A DNA stretch of 59,371 nucleotides, taken from contig CALKGK010000057.1 in the NCBI GenBank assembly GCA_938085105.1, positions 1 to 59,371 of the forward strand. The letters are read 5' to 3'. The position numbers and the translations under genes are program-made. Position 1 is the stretch's first letter; the number at the start of each line of letters is the position of its first letter. The notes beneath the pieces were generated by a model. It made no database searches, was not told the origin of the DNA, and worked only from the letters and a program-made list of their open reading frames with translations. The DNA comes from an uncultured Flavobacteriales bacterium. Its GTDB lineage: Bacteria > Bacteroidota > Bacteroidia > Flavobacteriales_D > Sanyastnellaceae. Shown here piece after piece: positions 26,268 to 35,329 of this stretch.

Positions 26268-26990
26268 TTGAAGAAAAAAATCAACGTAGCCATTGATGGG
26301 CACTCATCGTGTGGAAAGAGTACGCTTGCCAAAGCCTTGGCCAAAGAGCTCAATTACATTTATGTTGACACAGGAGCCATGTACCGCGCGATGGCCTTGT
26401 ATGCACTTCAGAACAAATTGATTGATTCAGAAGGTGTTAAAGAAGAGCGCTTATTGGAGTACTTGGATAAAGTATACATCACCTTCAAGTACAATCCAAA
26501 AACCTTGAATGTAGAGACCTACCTCAACGGAAGCAATGTAGAGAAGGAAATTCGCTCGATGCAGGTTTCGAAGTACGTTAGTCCGATCAGCACCATTCGT
26601 CAAGTTCGATTAAAGTTGGTTCGATTACAGCAAAGAATGGCTGAAAATCGAGGAGTGATTATGGACGGACGAGACATTGGAAGTGTTGTTTTGCCTGATG
26701 CTGAGTTGAAGTTTTTTATGACGGCTGAAGCGCATATTCGGGCCGAAAGACGTTTTAAAGAATTGAAAGACAAAGGAATTGATATCTCTTTCCAAGAAGT
26801 ATTGGAAAATGTGAATACTCGAGATCGCATTGATTCCAGCCGGGAGCATGATCCTTTGAAGCAAGCTGAGGGAGCCATTGTGATTGATAATTCGAATCTG
26901 ACCTTGGAGGAGCAGTTTCAGTTCATGTTGGGACATGCAAAGCGAGTCCTTTTGGAGACGGAAGCAGCGGCTGACAGTGTAAAAAATTAA
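26268..26990 (+). CDS. cmk: Cytidylate kinase
   Basis: A 240-residue cytoplasmic CMP/dCMP kinase that makes CDP from CMP and ATP. The P-loop GHSSCGKST is near residues 11-19; YVDTGAMYRAMA, the conserved nucleotide-binding block, follows; MDGRDIGSVVLPDA and RDRIDSSREHDPLKQAEGA in the C-terminal part complete the family signature. I start at TTG 26268 (MKKKINVAIDG), the usual N-terminus; upstream Met codons at 26229 lie inside a well-spaced promoter. The A/T palindrome at 26991-27006 directly follows the stop. Confidence 0.92.
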   Translation: MKKKINVAIDGHSSCGKSTLAKALAKELNYIYVDTGAMYRAMALYALQNKLIDSEGVKEERLLEYLDKVYITFKYNPKTLNVETYLNGSNVEKEIRSMQVSKYVSPISTIRQVRLKLVRLQQRMAENRGVIMDGRDIGSVVLPDAELKFFMTAEAHIRAERRFKELKDKGIDISFQEVLENVNTRDRIDSSREHDPLKQAEGAIVIDNSNLTLEEQFQFMLGHAKRVLLETEAAADSVKN

Positions 26991-27286
26991 AAAAAATCGA
27001 TTTTTTTTCGGGATAAACCTGGCCCTCGTGGGCCCCACCCCACCCCCACCGCCACCGGCCGTATTAAAGGTCGGGACTCCCTTTCAATGCTCAAAACTTT
27101 CCAACTGTAACTTCACCGCTGCACACCTTTCTTTTGTGGATGAAGCAAAAAATCTTCTCCATCCGCATGAACCACTACCTCAAGCACCCTTCCATCGACT
27201 TGGTCTTGTTGAAAAGTACCTCACCTTCACACCATTCCCTTCAATAACTCGTTTTACTTTTATAGCTTAGAAGGAAGGACGAAAAC
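26991..27286. other. Intergenic stretch between cmk and the GH3 gene
   Basis: AAAAAATCGATTTTTT (26991-27006) is a perfect palindrome running into extra Ts, and may end cmk transcription. GGCCC-TCGT-GGGCC (27021-27034) is a short GC hairpin, followed by a C-rich run (27033-27060). A possible 80-residue frame at 27028-27270 starts with GTG and a run of prolines from the C-tract and is unlikely to be a gene. I see nothing else. Confidence 0.5.
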
Positions 27287-30268
27287 ATGAGCAAAAACAC
27301 CCTATTATCGGCATTGTGTATTTTTTTAGGATGGGCATCCATGGCACAAGATTATCGCTGTTTGCCTCCTCCATTCCTCATCCAAAATTCTCACAATACC
27401 GATAGCCTCCTTTCTTCCATGTCCTTGGATGAAAAAATCGGTCAATTATTCATGGTTGCAGCCTATTCCAATCGTGGAGCAAAACACCAAGAGGAGATTA
27501 CAAGCCTGATTAAAAACCAACACATTGGCGGACTCATTTTCATGCAGGGTGGTCCTTTGCGTCAAGCCAATCTTACCAACCAATACCAATCCATCAGTAA
27601 AACGCCTTTGCTCATCGCTATGGATGCGGAGTGGGGACTTTCGATGCGATTGGATAGCACCATCCGCTACCACCGTGAAATGTCCTTGGGAGCGAGTAGA
27701 GACGAAGAATTGGTGTATGAATATGGGGAAGAGATGGCACGCCAACTCAAACGAATGGGAGTTCACGTTAGTTTTTCTCCTGTGGTGGATGTCAATAACA
27801 ACGCTAAAAACCCCGTGATTGGTTCACGCTCCTTTGGTGAAAACCGACAGCTGGTTGCGCGTTTAGGAGCAGCATACATGAGAGGATTGCAAAACCAACA
27901 CGTCTTGGCCAATGCAAAACATTTTCCCGGACACGGAGATACCGATGTGGATAGTCATAAAGGTCTGCCCATCATTCCTCACCCTCGAAACCGCATTGAC
28001 AGCATTGAACTCTATCCTTTCCGCCAATTAATTGCCCAAGGTTTGGGAAGCATGATGATTGCTCACCTTAAAGTCCCATCGCTTGATAGCAATACTACTA
28101 CCCTATCGCACGAGGTAGTTACGCGTTTGCTTCGCGAAGAATTGGCTTTTGACGGACTCATCTTCACCGACGCCCTGAACATGAACGGAGTAGCTTCGTT
28201 TTATGAGCCAGGGGAAGTGGACCTCAAAGCACTTTTAGCAGGTAACGACATCCTCCTTTTTCCAGGTGATGTTCCTAAAGCAAGCGCGCTCATCAAAGCT
28301 GCTATTGAAAAGGGTGAACTTACAGAAACCGAGCTTGATCAGCATGTTTCACGGATCTTAAAAGCAAAGGCATGGACGGGAGCTCTTGGCTTTGAAGGAG
28401 TGGTGACCAAAGGACTTTATGAAGACCTGAACAATGAACTTGCCCAGGGGGTGCATCAGAAAGTCATTGAACAATCGATGACTGTTTTGAAGAACGAGGA
28501 CCTCATTCCCATTCAACAACTCGAGGGAAAAAAAATTGCCGTGCTGAATGTCTGCGATCAGAAAGAGAAAGCACTCGCCTTTGAATCGTCTGCCAAAGTT
28601 CATGCGCAAATGGATTATTTCACGGTAGTTCGAAAAGCGGATTTTGAAACCACCAAAAACCTCAGTGCGCAGTTGGGGAAATATGACTTGGTGGTGATCA
28701 ATTTCATGAATACGAGCAACAGTGCTTACCGCAACTACGGAGTGAGCGAACAGTCCATGCGACTCGCGAATGAAATCAACGAACAAACGGACGTTATCCT
28801 CAACATCTTTGCCAATCCATACGTGCTTAAAACCCTCGAAGGGGTGGAAAACATGGATGCTTTAGTGATTGGATATCACGACGATGAAGCGACAATCAAG
28901 ACCTGCGCACAAATGCTTTTCGGAGCGGCCGGTGCGAACGGACGATTACCAGTATCCGTAAATAAACACTTCAGATATGGAGCTGGAAGCCCTCCAGAAC
29001 GTTTGACCAGGCTTCGGTCTGTTAGTCCGGAAATGATTGGTTGGAAAACAGAAGACCTTTTAAAAATTGACAGCATTGCTGAGGCGGGAATTGAAGCTCA
29101 AGCTTACCCCGGTTGTCGCGTGCTTGTGATCAAAGATCGCAACATTCTTTGGGATAAAAGCTACGGTTATTTGACCTACGAGAACAAAGAGGCCGTGAAT
29201 TCAGAAACCGTTTACGACATTGCTTCGATCACCAAAATTGTTGCTTCAACCGCTGCAATGATGCGACTTCAAGACGAAGGGAAAGTGGATGTGGACTACT
29301 GGCTTTGTGACTACTTGGACCTGCCGGACACCACAGAACATTTTCACATCAAAATCAAAGACATGCTCTCCCATGTGGCCGGATTGAAGTCTTGGATTCC
29401 TTTTTACATGGAGACTTTAGACAAGGGCAGACTTAAACCTGAACTCTATCGAAAAAAAGCGGAACCCGGCTTTCAAACCCAAGTAGCCGAGAACCTTTTC
29501 ATCCAAGATGCTTACGCTCAGAACATGTACGGGGAGATTTTGGCGAGTGGATTGAGGAGTCGAGAGGGGTATAAGTACAGCGATTTAGGATATTACTACA
29601 TCAAGTCCATCGTAGAAAAAGTGAGTGGATGCAGTTTGGATCATTATGTAGATAGTGTTTTCTACACGCCAATGGGTTTAAGCAGCATGGGCTACCACCC
29701 GCTTGAGCGCATGGACAAATCCATCATTGCCCCTACTGAGTTTGACATGCTGTTTCGCGGACAATTGATTCAAGGTCATGTACATGATCCGGGAGCAGCA
29801 ATGATGGGCGGAGTAGGTGGTCATGCCGGTGTTTTTTCAACTGCATTTGATCTCGCTGCCATGATGCAAATGTTTTTGGATGGTGGAATGTATGGCGGAC
29901 AGCGCTACCTCAGCGAAAGCGTGTTGGAACTCTTCACCACCTGCCACTACTGCGACGACGATGTGCGCAGAGGAATTGGCTTTGATAAACCCGCATTGGA
30001 AAAAGGAACAGGACCTACTTCTCCGGAAGCCAGTGAACTTAGCTTCGGTCATACTGGTTTTACCGGTACAATGGCTTGGGCCGACCCAAAAGAAGGTTTG
30101 GTTTATGTATTTTTGTCCAACAGGGTTTACCCCAACGCAGAGAACCGAAAGTTGTTGAATATGGATATTCGAACCAACATTCAAGCAGTGATCTACGAAG
30201 CCTTGAAGAAAGCCAAAGTGCGAAAACAAGAACAAAATTTCTTTCCCGACTGGAAAGCCGAAGGATAA
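27287..30268 (+). CDS. Glycoside hydrolase family 3 (NagZ-like) fused to a beta-lactamase-family serine hydrolase
   Basis: A 993-residue exported protein (signal ends ASMAQ). The N-terminal domain (about 45-370) is a family 3 glycosidase with NagZ features: KHFPGHGDTDVDSHKGLP at 211-228, where D222/H224 form the acid/base pair, and FTDALNMNG with nucleophile D295. A middle domain (about 390-560) resembles the GH3 C-terminal region. From about 600 a class C beta-lactamase-like domain has S647-x-x-K650 and Y764-S-D766, in place of the usual YxN. It probably works on peptidoglycan fragments in the periplasm: removing beta-N-acetylglucosamine and cutting peptide or ester bonds. bshA follows directly after its stop. 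Confidence 0.9.
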   Translation: MSKNTLLSALCIFLGWASMAQDYRCLPPPFLIQNSHNTDSLLSSMSLDEKIGQLFMVAAYSNRGAKHQEEITSLIKNQHIGGLIFMQGGPLRQANLTNQYQSISKTPLLIAMDAEWGLSMRLDSTIRYHREMSLGASRDEELVYEYGEEMARQLKRMGVHVSFSPVVDVNNNAKNPVIGSRSFGENRQLVARLGAAYMRGLQNQHVLANAKHFPGHGDTDVDSHKGLPIIPHPRNRIDSIELYPFRQLIAQGLGSMMIAHLKVPSLDSNTTTLSHEVVTRLLREELAFDGLIFTDALNMNGVASFYEPGEVDLKALLAGNDILLFPGDVPKASALIKAAIEKGELTETELDQHVSRILKAKAWTGALGFEGVVTKGLYEDLNNELAQGVHQKVIEQSMTVLKNEDLIPIQQLEGKKIAVLNVCDQKEKALAFESSAKVHAQMDYFTVVRKADFETTKNLSAQLGKYDLVVINFMNTSNSAYRNYGVSEQSMRLANEINEQTDVILNIFANPYVLKTLEGVENMDALVIGYHDDEATIKTCAQMLFGAAGANGRLPVSVNKHFRYGAGSPPERLTRLRSVSPEMIGWKTEDLLKIDSIAEAGIEAQAYPGCRVLVIKDRNILWDKSYGYLTYENKEAVNSETVYDIASITKIVASTAAMMRLQDEGKVDVDYWLCDYLDLPDTTEHFHIKIKDMLSHVAGLKSWIPFYMETLDKGRLKPELYRKKAEPGFQTQVAENLFIQDAYAQNMYGEILASGLRSREGYKYSDLGYYYIKSIVEKVSGCSLDHYVDSVFYTPMGLSSMGYHPLERMDKSIIAPTEFDMLFRGQLIQGHVHDPGAAMMGGVGGHAGVFSTAFDLAAMMQMFLDGGMYGGQRYLSESVLELFTTCHYCDDDVRRGIGFDKPALEKGTGPTSPEASELSFGHTGFTGTMAWADPKEGLVYVFLSNRVYPNAENRKLLNMDIRTNIQAVIYEALKKAKVRKQEQNFFPDWKAEG

Positions 30269-31414
30269 ATGAAAAGAATGAAGATCGGAATCGTATGCTA
30301 CCCCACTTTTGGAGGTTCAGGAGTTGTAGCTACAGAACTAGGAAAAGCATTGGCCCAGAAAGGACATGAAATTCACTTCATCACCTACAATCAACCCGTG
30401 AGATTAGGGAGTTTTAGAAAGAATATCTATTACCACGAGGTGAACGTTTCTGATTACCCACTTTTCGACTATCCTCCTTACGAGCTTGTCCTTGCAAGTA
30501 AAATGGTGGATGTTGCGCGTTATGAAAAGCTCGACCTCCTTCACGTGCATTATGCCATTCCTCACGCTTCAGCCGCCTACACTGCGAAAAAAATTCTTGA
30601 AGCTGAAGGAATCGACCTTCCCGTTGTGACCACCTTGCACGGAACAGACATCAGCCTTTTGGGTAAGGATCCCTCTTTTGAGCCGGTCATCACCTTTGCC
30701 ATCAACAAAAGCGATGCTGTAACCGCCGTTTCGAGCAGTTTGAAGAACGACACCTACAAGTTGTTTGGAGTGAACAAAGACATTTCTGTTGTTCCCAACT
30801 TTGTCTGCATGGACTCCTTCAACTTCGAGGCAAATACCGATTTGAAAGAGGCTCATGCTCCAAATGGAGAAAAGATTCTATCACACATCTCGAACTTCCG
30901 AGCGGTAAAGAGAGTGGATGATATTGTCCGGGTTTTCGCCCAAGTAAGAAAAGTGATTCCTTCGAAATTGGTCTTGGTTGGTGATGGTCCGGAACGAAAC
31001 AGAATTGAAATGCTCTGCCGAGAATTGCAAACGTGTGAAGACGTTATTTTCCTTGGCAAATTGAAAAACCCTACCGAAGTCCTGGCCATTTCAGACCTCT
31101 TTCTCCTTCCATCTGAAAGTGAAAGCTTCGGTTTGGCTGCCCTTGAAGCAATGGCCGCCGGTATTCCCGTCATTTCAACCAATACGGGTGGAATTCCAGA
31201 AGTGAACCGACACGGTGTTTCTGGGATGATGTCCGACGTGGGTGACGTAGATGATATGGCTAAAAACGCCATTTACGTGCTGAGCGATGAAAAGCGATTG
31301 AAGAAATTTGCCAAGAATGCAAAAGAGCGCGCTTTCGACTTCGATATCAGCAAAGTTTTGCCGCAGTACGAAGTGATTTATGAAGAAGTGACGAAGAAAA
31401 ATTTAGTATCATGA
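30269..31414 (+). CDS. bshA: N-acetyl-alpha-D-glucosaminyl L-malate synthase (bacillithiol synthesis)
   Basis: A 381-residue GT-B (family 4) glycosyltransferase. It joins UDP-N-acetylglucosamine to L-malate, the first step of bacillithiol synthesis, in the cytoplasm. The N-terminal GIVCYPTFGGSGVVATELGKALA and HFITYNQPVRL are characteristic of BshA, as are LHVHYAIPHASAA, TTLHGTDISLLG and the C-terminal LLPSESESFGLAALEAMAAG with the glutamate pair. The ATG immediately follows the stop of the GH3 gene; a second ATG nine bases later (30278) is equally possible. Its stop overlaps the next gene. BshB and BshC are not in the window. Confidence 0.93.
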   Translation: MKRMKIGIVCYPTFGGSGVVATELGKALAQKGHEIHFITYNQPVRLGSFRKNIYYHEVNVSDYPLFDYPPYELVLASKMVDVARYEKLDLLHVHYAIPHASAAYTAKKILEAEGIDLPVVTTLHGTDISLLGKDPSFEPVITFAINKSDAVTAVSSSLKNDTYKLFGVNKDISVVPNFVCMDSFNFEANTDLKEAHAPNGEKILSHISNFRAVKRVDDIVRVFAQVRKVIPSKLVLVGDGPERNRIEMLCRELQTCEDVIFLGKLKNPTEVLAISDLFLLPSESESFGLAALEAMAAGIPVISTNTGGIPEVNRHGVSGMMSDVGDVDDMAKNAIYVLSDEKRLKKFAKNAKERAFDFDISKVLPQYEVIYEEVTKKNLVS

Positions 31415-31992
31415 GCGGAAGTAAAGACACACCCATTGCCATAGGAGATCGAGTTACATTTCAAAAGAAGAAAATTGGTGTGAGTGTCATCATCACCCAA
31501 GAAGTTTCTAAAATCAATCTTGCACTCATGGCCCTTTGGTGGATTGGAATGGCGGGATGTGGAGGTGTATTCTTCTATTACTGGCAAAACACCACTGCCC
31601 AAAGCGATGCCATTTTCTTTGGAATCGCCACTGCCTTTGCATTGTATTTCATCCTCCGCCTAGGAAAAACACTGCTTTGGAGACTCATCGGAAAAGAGAT
31701 GATCCTCATCAACGAAGAGGGAATGAACATTAAAAATGCCTACGGAAATTACGGTAGAGCGCGAACTTTCCTCCCCGAGAACGTCAAGAAACTTTACCTC
31801 ATCCCCTACAACGTCAGTAAATTTATGGAGTTTATGGACCGTTCTTCTTACGTGATCGGCGGAGATACCATCGGTTTTTCTTACCAAGGAAAAGAGCACC
31901 GATTTGGAAAGCAACTGGAGGAAAAAGACGCGAAGGTGCTCTTCCGGTTGATCGATAAGTCGCTTAGAGAAAGTGTGAAAGCTCGAAGCTAA
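31411..31992 (+). CDS. Uncharacterised membrane protein coupled to bshA
   Basis: A 193-residue protein with two central hydrophobic helices (about 40-60 and 68-87) and a soluble C-terminal half that carries a GNYGRARTFLPENVKKLYLIP block and FSYQGKEHRFGKQLEEKDAKVLF. This layout resembles bacterial PH-like membrane proteins, but I do not recognise a family. The ATG overlaps the bshA stop (ATGA), so it is probably translated together with BshA. Function is unknown. Confidence 0.75.
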   Translation: MSGSKDTPIAIGDRVTFQKKKIGVSVIITQEVSKINLALMALWWIGMAGCGGVFFYYWQNTTAQSDAIFFGIATAFALYFILRLGKTLLWRLIGKEMILINEEGMNIKNAYGNYGRARTFLPENVKKLYLIPYNVSKFMEFMDRSSYVIGGDTIGFSYQGKEHRFGKQLEEKDAKVLFRLIDKSLRESVKARS

Positions 31993-32030
31993 AACTCTCG
32001 TACGCTTTCATTTCATAAGCAATTGAAATT

Positions 32031-33365
32031 TTAGTACAAACGAAAGATCCTCCAATACCACTCCTTGTCCATGTCTACCCAATGAATGGCTCCAGAGATG
32101 TATTGTTGGGTTTGGACCAAGTTCAGTTGAATGCACAACAGGGTCAGTACCACCAATCCAACTTGCAGATAGACTGGCTTTTTTGCATTGATGACGCCAG
32201 CGAAGGCGAAAAAGAAAAAGGGATAAAACTCCACCATCACCCTTGAGCCAAAACTCCCTCCATAGAACCACATCCACCAACTGCTCAAAACATAGACGAT
32301 AAGAGCAAAAAAGGCGAGAAAACTGATGCCTTGAAAACGAACACTGCTCAGCTTTTGTCTAGAAAAGATGACGGCTAGCAAGGTGCTCAGGACAATGACA
32401 AAAGAGATGGGGGAATACACAAAGAGTCCTTTTTTATAACTCAACAGAAAGTTAAAGATCTCCGGAGAAGAGAAGTTGAAGCCTTCATTGGCATAAGAAT
32501 ACACCCACCATTGTCCGGTTTGAATCTTGTAAATCACCAGTTGAATTGAAGCAATAAGCACCGGAAGTAAGAGGGTTCCCAACACCAAGGGTAACTTTTT
32601 GATGTATGCATTGAAGCCTGTTTTTAAGACCAAGAACGATCCTGCGATGAGTGGGATGGCAAAGACCACCAAGCCATTGACCGGTCGGATAAGAATGATC
32701 ATCCCCAAGGCAAATGCAGCAAGCAAGAGGTGTTTCCAATGCTGCTTCACGAAAAAGGACTTCACCCCGAAAACAAAAATGCTCACCCAGCCAAAAGAGT
32801 ACACATGCGACATGCTGAACTCTCTGACGGTGTAATAATAGACGTTACTCGATAGTCCTAAACCGAGCATACAAAGGACAATCACCCAGGGTCGGACAGC
32901 AGCCAATTCCATTGTTTTCCGCAATAAGTGAATGCCCAAAAGGAAATAAAACAAAGCCGCCATTCCCAGCATGAACATGTATGGGAAGGAGAATCCAGAC
33001 ATCTCCTCTCCGCTCAAATAGCAGTACCCGTGTGCCATCAAGAAAAAAGGAGAAATGGCCAAAGCAGTTCCAGCGAAGTACTTGTTGGTTCTGTTTCCCT
33101 CATAATTATAGATGTACCAGTAAATCTGATTTGGATCGGCAGCGCCCTCTACCTCCACTTTTTCAAAAAATCCAAAATTCAAATCTTGATACACGAAAAC
33201 GGCAGGCAAGTAGGCGTAATAACCTTTTCCATCGACCTTCACTACTTTGGACCATTCATCGTTATTGAACGACACCCGGTATTGCTGGTAGAACGCAAGG
33301 GTACCAATGGCAATCAGCACAAGATGAAAGTGAATCTTTTTGAACAAGGATAAGAAGGTCTTCAT
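32031..33365 (-). CDS. Uncharacterised polytopic membrane protein (possible GT-C-like)
   Basis: A 444-residue protein (ATG at 33365; an extra nine residues would need a TTG start) with about ten or eleven hydrophobic helices. A first periplasmic loop carries DGKGYYAYLPAVFVYQDLNF. Large loops after the first helix and many aromatic residues recall lipid-linked-sugar glycosyltransferases of the GT-C type, but the diagnostic acidic motif is not evident beyond the DGKGYY block. The role is unknown. It is convergent with bshA's partner and divergent from the serine hydrolase. Confidence 0.75.
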   Translation of the reverse strand: MKTFLSLFKKIHFHLVLIAIGTLAFYQQYRVSFNNDEWSKVVKVDGKGYYAYLPAVFVYQDLNFGFFEKVEVEGAADPNQIYWYIYNYEGNRTNKYFAGTALAISPFFLMAHGYCYLSGEEMSGFSFPYMFMLGMAALFYFLLGIHLLRKTMELAAVRPWVIVLCMLGLGLSSNVYYYTVREFSMSHVYSFGWVSIFVFGVKSFFVKQHWKHLLLAAFALGMIILIRPVNGLVVFAIPLIAGSFLVLKTGFNAYIKKLPLVLGTLLLPVLIASIQLVIYKIQTGQWWVYSYANEGFNFSSPEIFNFLLSYKKGLFVYSPISFVIVLSTLLAVIFSRQKLSSVRFQGISFLAFFALIVYVLSSWWMWFYGGSFGSRVMVEFYPFFFFAFAGVINAKKPVYLQVGLVVLTLLCIQLNLVQTQQYISGAIHWVDMDKEWYWRIFRLY

Positions 33366-33510
33366 AGCTTCTAGCAAGGACTTATAGCGCAATGATAACG
33401 AAAAGGAACTTGGAATGGTATTCCGAGGGGCCGAACTTGTGTTTGTTTTGTGATGCTCTAAGCTCTTTTCATTACCTTCCTATTGCTAAAACAACTAAAA
33501 ACGAAAGCTA

Positions 33511-34821
33511 ATGCGCTTTTCAATTTACTCCATTCTCTTTTTCAGCCTGCTCTTCATTGCTTCGCTCATTCATGCTCAGGATAATTACTTTCCACCGGTA
33601 GTTGGAGACGATTGGGAAACCCTCTCTCCTGATTCTCTGGGCTGGTGTGAAGAGAACATCAATGAACTGTATGATTTTCTTGAAACCGAAAACAGCAAGG
33701 CTTTCATCGTTCTGAAAGGTGGCAAAATTGTGCTTGAAAAGTACTATGGCACTTTTACTCAAGATAGTTTGTGGTATTGGGCATCTGCAGGAAAAACAAT
33801 TACCGCCTTTATGTGTGGTATGGCTCAAGAAGAAGGTTTGATTGATATCGAAGCGCCAAGCAGCAACTACTTGTCTGAAGCTTGGACGAGTTGTTCGCCA
33901 GAAGACGAAATTCAAATTACCGTTCGAAATCAACTGAGCATGACGAGCGGTTTGAACGATGTGGATATTGATGTGGATTGCACCGATCCTGAGTGTTTGA
34001 CCTGCCTTGCTCCTCCGAATGAACGCTGGGCTTATCACAATGCTCCCTATACCCTACTCGACCAAGTAATTCAAAGCGGCACAGGGATGAACCTCAACTT
34101 CTATACCTATACCCGCCTGGGAATCCCCATCGGTTTGCAAGGTGCCTTCGTGAGTTTGGGGTTCAACAATGTCTTTTTCTCTACACCAAGAGATATGGCG
34201 AGGTTTGGGGTGCTGATGTCCAACAGTGGAACATGGGATGGACTAAATATCATGAGTGATATGGAATATTTCAACGCCATGATTACCCCTTCACAAGACC
34301 TTAACCCCTCTTACGGATATTTGTGGTGGTTGAACGGACAAAATGCTCATATGCTCCCCGGGTTCCAGTTTCAAATTCCTGGTCCAATCAGTCCAAATGC
34401 ACCGGACGATGTTTTCGCAGCATTGGGTAAAAACGGACAAATTCTCAGCATTTCACCAAGCCAAGACTTGATCATTGTGAGGATGGGAAATTCCAATGAC
34501 GACAGTTTCGTTTCTACCAATTTGCACGATGATATTTGGCAACGGGTACTGGAATTGGAATGTGAAACTCAGGTATGGGAATCACCGCAAGAAGAAGTTC
34601 GCGCCTACCCTAACCCTTCCAACGCTTGGGTTCAGCTGACGAGTCGCCCCAAACCAAACCAAGAGCTCATTCTTTTCGACTCCATCGGACGCGAGTGCTG
34701 GAGAGGGTATTACGGCGATAAAGGAATCAATGTCAGCCACTTGAAACCGGGGAGTTATTACTTAATATTGCCGAGCCCAATTGAAAAAGGAAAAACTCTG
34801 AGGATACAACTCCAGCTCTAA
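33511..34821 (+). CDS. Secreted beta-lactamase-family serine hydrolase with type IX sorting domain
   Basis: A 436-residue exported enzyme. After a signal peptide (ends LIHAQ) comes a class C beta-lactamase/esterase-like domain (about 35-350) with nucleophile S92 and K95 in SAGK, and Y175-H-N177 in YHNAPY. A possible third motif is LGKNGQ (about 307-312). The C-terminal 75 residues, from VRAYPNPSNAWVQL to LRIQLQL, are a type A sorting domain of the type IX secretion system. It probably acts at the cell surface or outside as an esterase or peptidase. Two cysteine pairs lie in a CTDPECLTC insertion near residue 157. Confidence 0.9.
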   Translation: MRFSIYSILFFSLLFIASLIHAQDNYFPPVVGDDWETLSPDSLGWCEENINELYDFLETENSKAFIVLKGGKIVLEKYYGTFTQDSLWYWASAGKTITAFMCGMAQEEGLIDIEAPSSNYLSEAWTSCSPEDEIQITVRNQLSMTSGLNDVDIDVDCTDPECLTCLAPPNERWAYHNAPYTLLDQVIQSGTGMNLNFYTYTRLGIPIGLQGAFVSLGFNNVFFSTPRDMARFGVLMSNSGTWDGLNIMSDMEYFNAMITPSQDLNPSYGYLWWLNGQNAHMLPGFQFQIPGPISPNAPDDVFAALGKNGQILSISPSQDLIIVRMGNSNDDSFVSTNLHDDIWQRVLELECETQVWESPQEEVRAYPNPSNAWVQLTSRPKPNQELILFDSIGRECWRGYYGDKGINVSHLKPGSYYLILPSPIEKGKTLRIQLQL

Positions 34822-34875
34822 ATAAGCACTTTTCGCAAGTTTTCCCATCTCCATTAAATTCTCATTCATCGAAAT

Positions 34876-35229
34876 TCAATAACTCAGGTTTTGAATGATC
34901 TCTTCAAGGAGAAAGTTTTGATGTATTCTTTTGACATCCAAACCTCTTTGAACTTGATAATCGCCTTCATTGATGATCAAGAGTTGAACGTCTTTTTGTG
35001 CTGAAATAATTCTTCTCAGGAGTGCTTTGATGTCATTTGAGAAACGTTCGTGAACATACACGTAGAAAAGGGAACCTCGAAAATCTTCTAGGTAGGCTAA
35101 AAATGATTCTTCTAATTCAAAAGCGCTAACTTTTAAGTTGGAATTGACATGTCGAATCAAATTAAGGTTAATCAGATTCGCCGTTTCGTTGGGATGCAGG
35201 ATGATAATCTCTCTCGTTTTGTTATTCAT
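34876..35229 (-). CDS. Short receiver-like protein without phosphorylation residues
   Basis: A 117-residue protein with the strand order of a response-regulator receiver: EIIILHPNE, LFYVYVHERF, VQLLIINEG and LDVKRIH as successive strands. It has no helix-turn-helix, and neither the acidic pair nor the phospho-aspartate of real receivers is present. It is the last of four regulatory genes on this strand, after two LuxR-type regulators and a sensor kinase, which makes a pseudo-receiver plausible. This is an inference from pattern and context; I recognise no family. Confidence 0.5.
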   Translation of the reverse strand: MNNKTREIIILHPNETANLINLNLIRHVNSNLKVSAFELEESFLAYLEDFRGSLFYVYVHERFSNDIKALLRRIISAQKDVQLLIINEGDYQVQRGLDVKRIHQNFLLEEIIQNLSY

Positions 35230-35329
35230 GTTATTCCGTCTAAGTTGAGTACAAAGATGGAATGAGAACTTACGTTAAGAAATAGGTAGCAGTCTGAATT
35301 TACATAAGTGAAACCCTTATGACATACAT

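Noticed and set aside
27028-27270. Open frame of 80 codons after cmk
   Set aside because: Starts with GTG in a C-tract that yields a proline run; no family resemblance. Probably noncoding.
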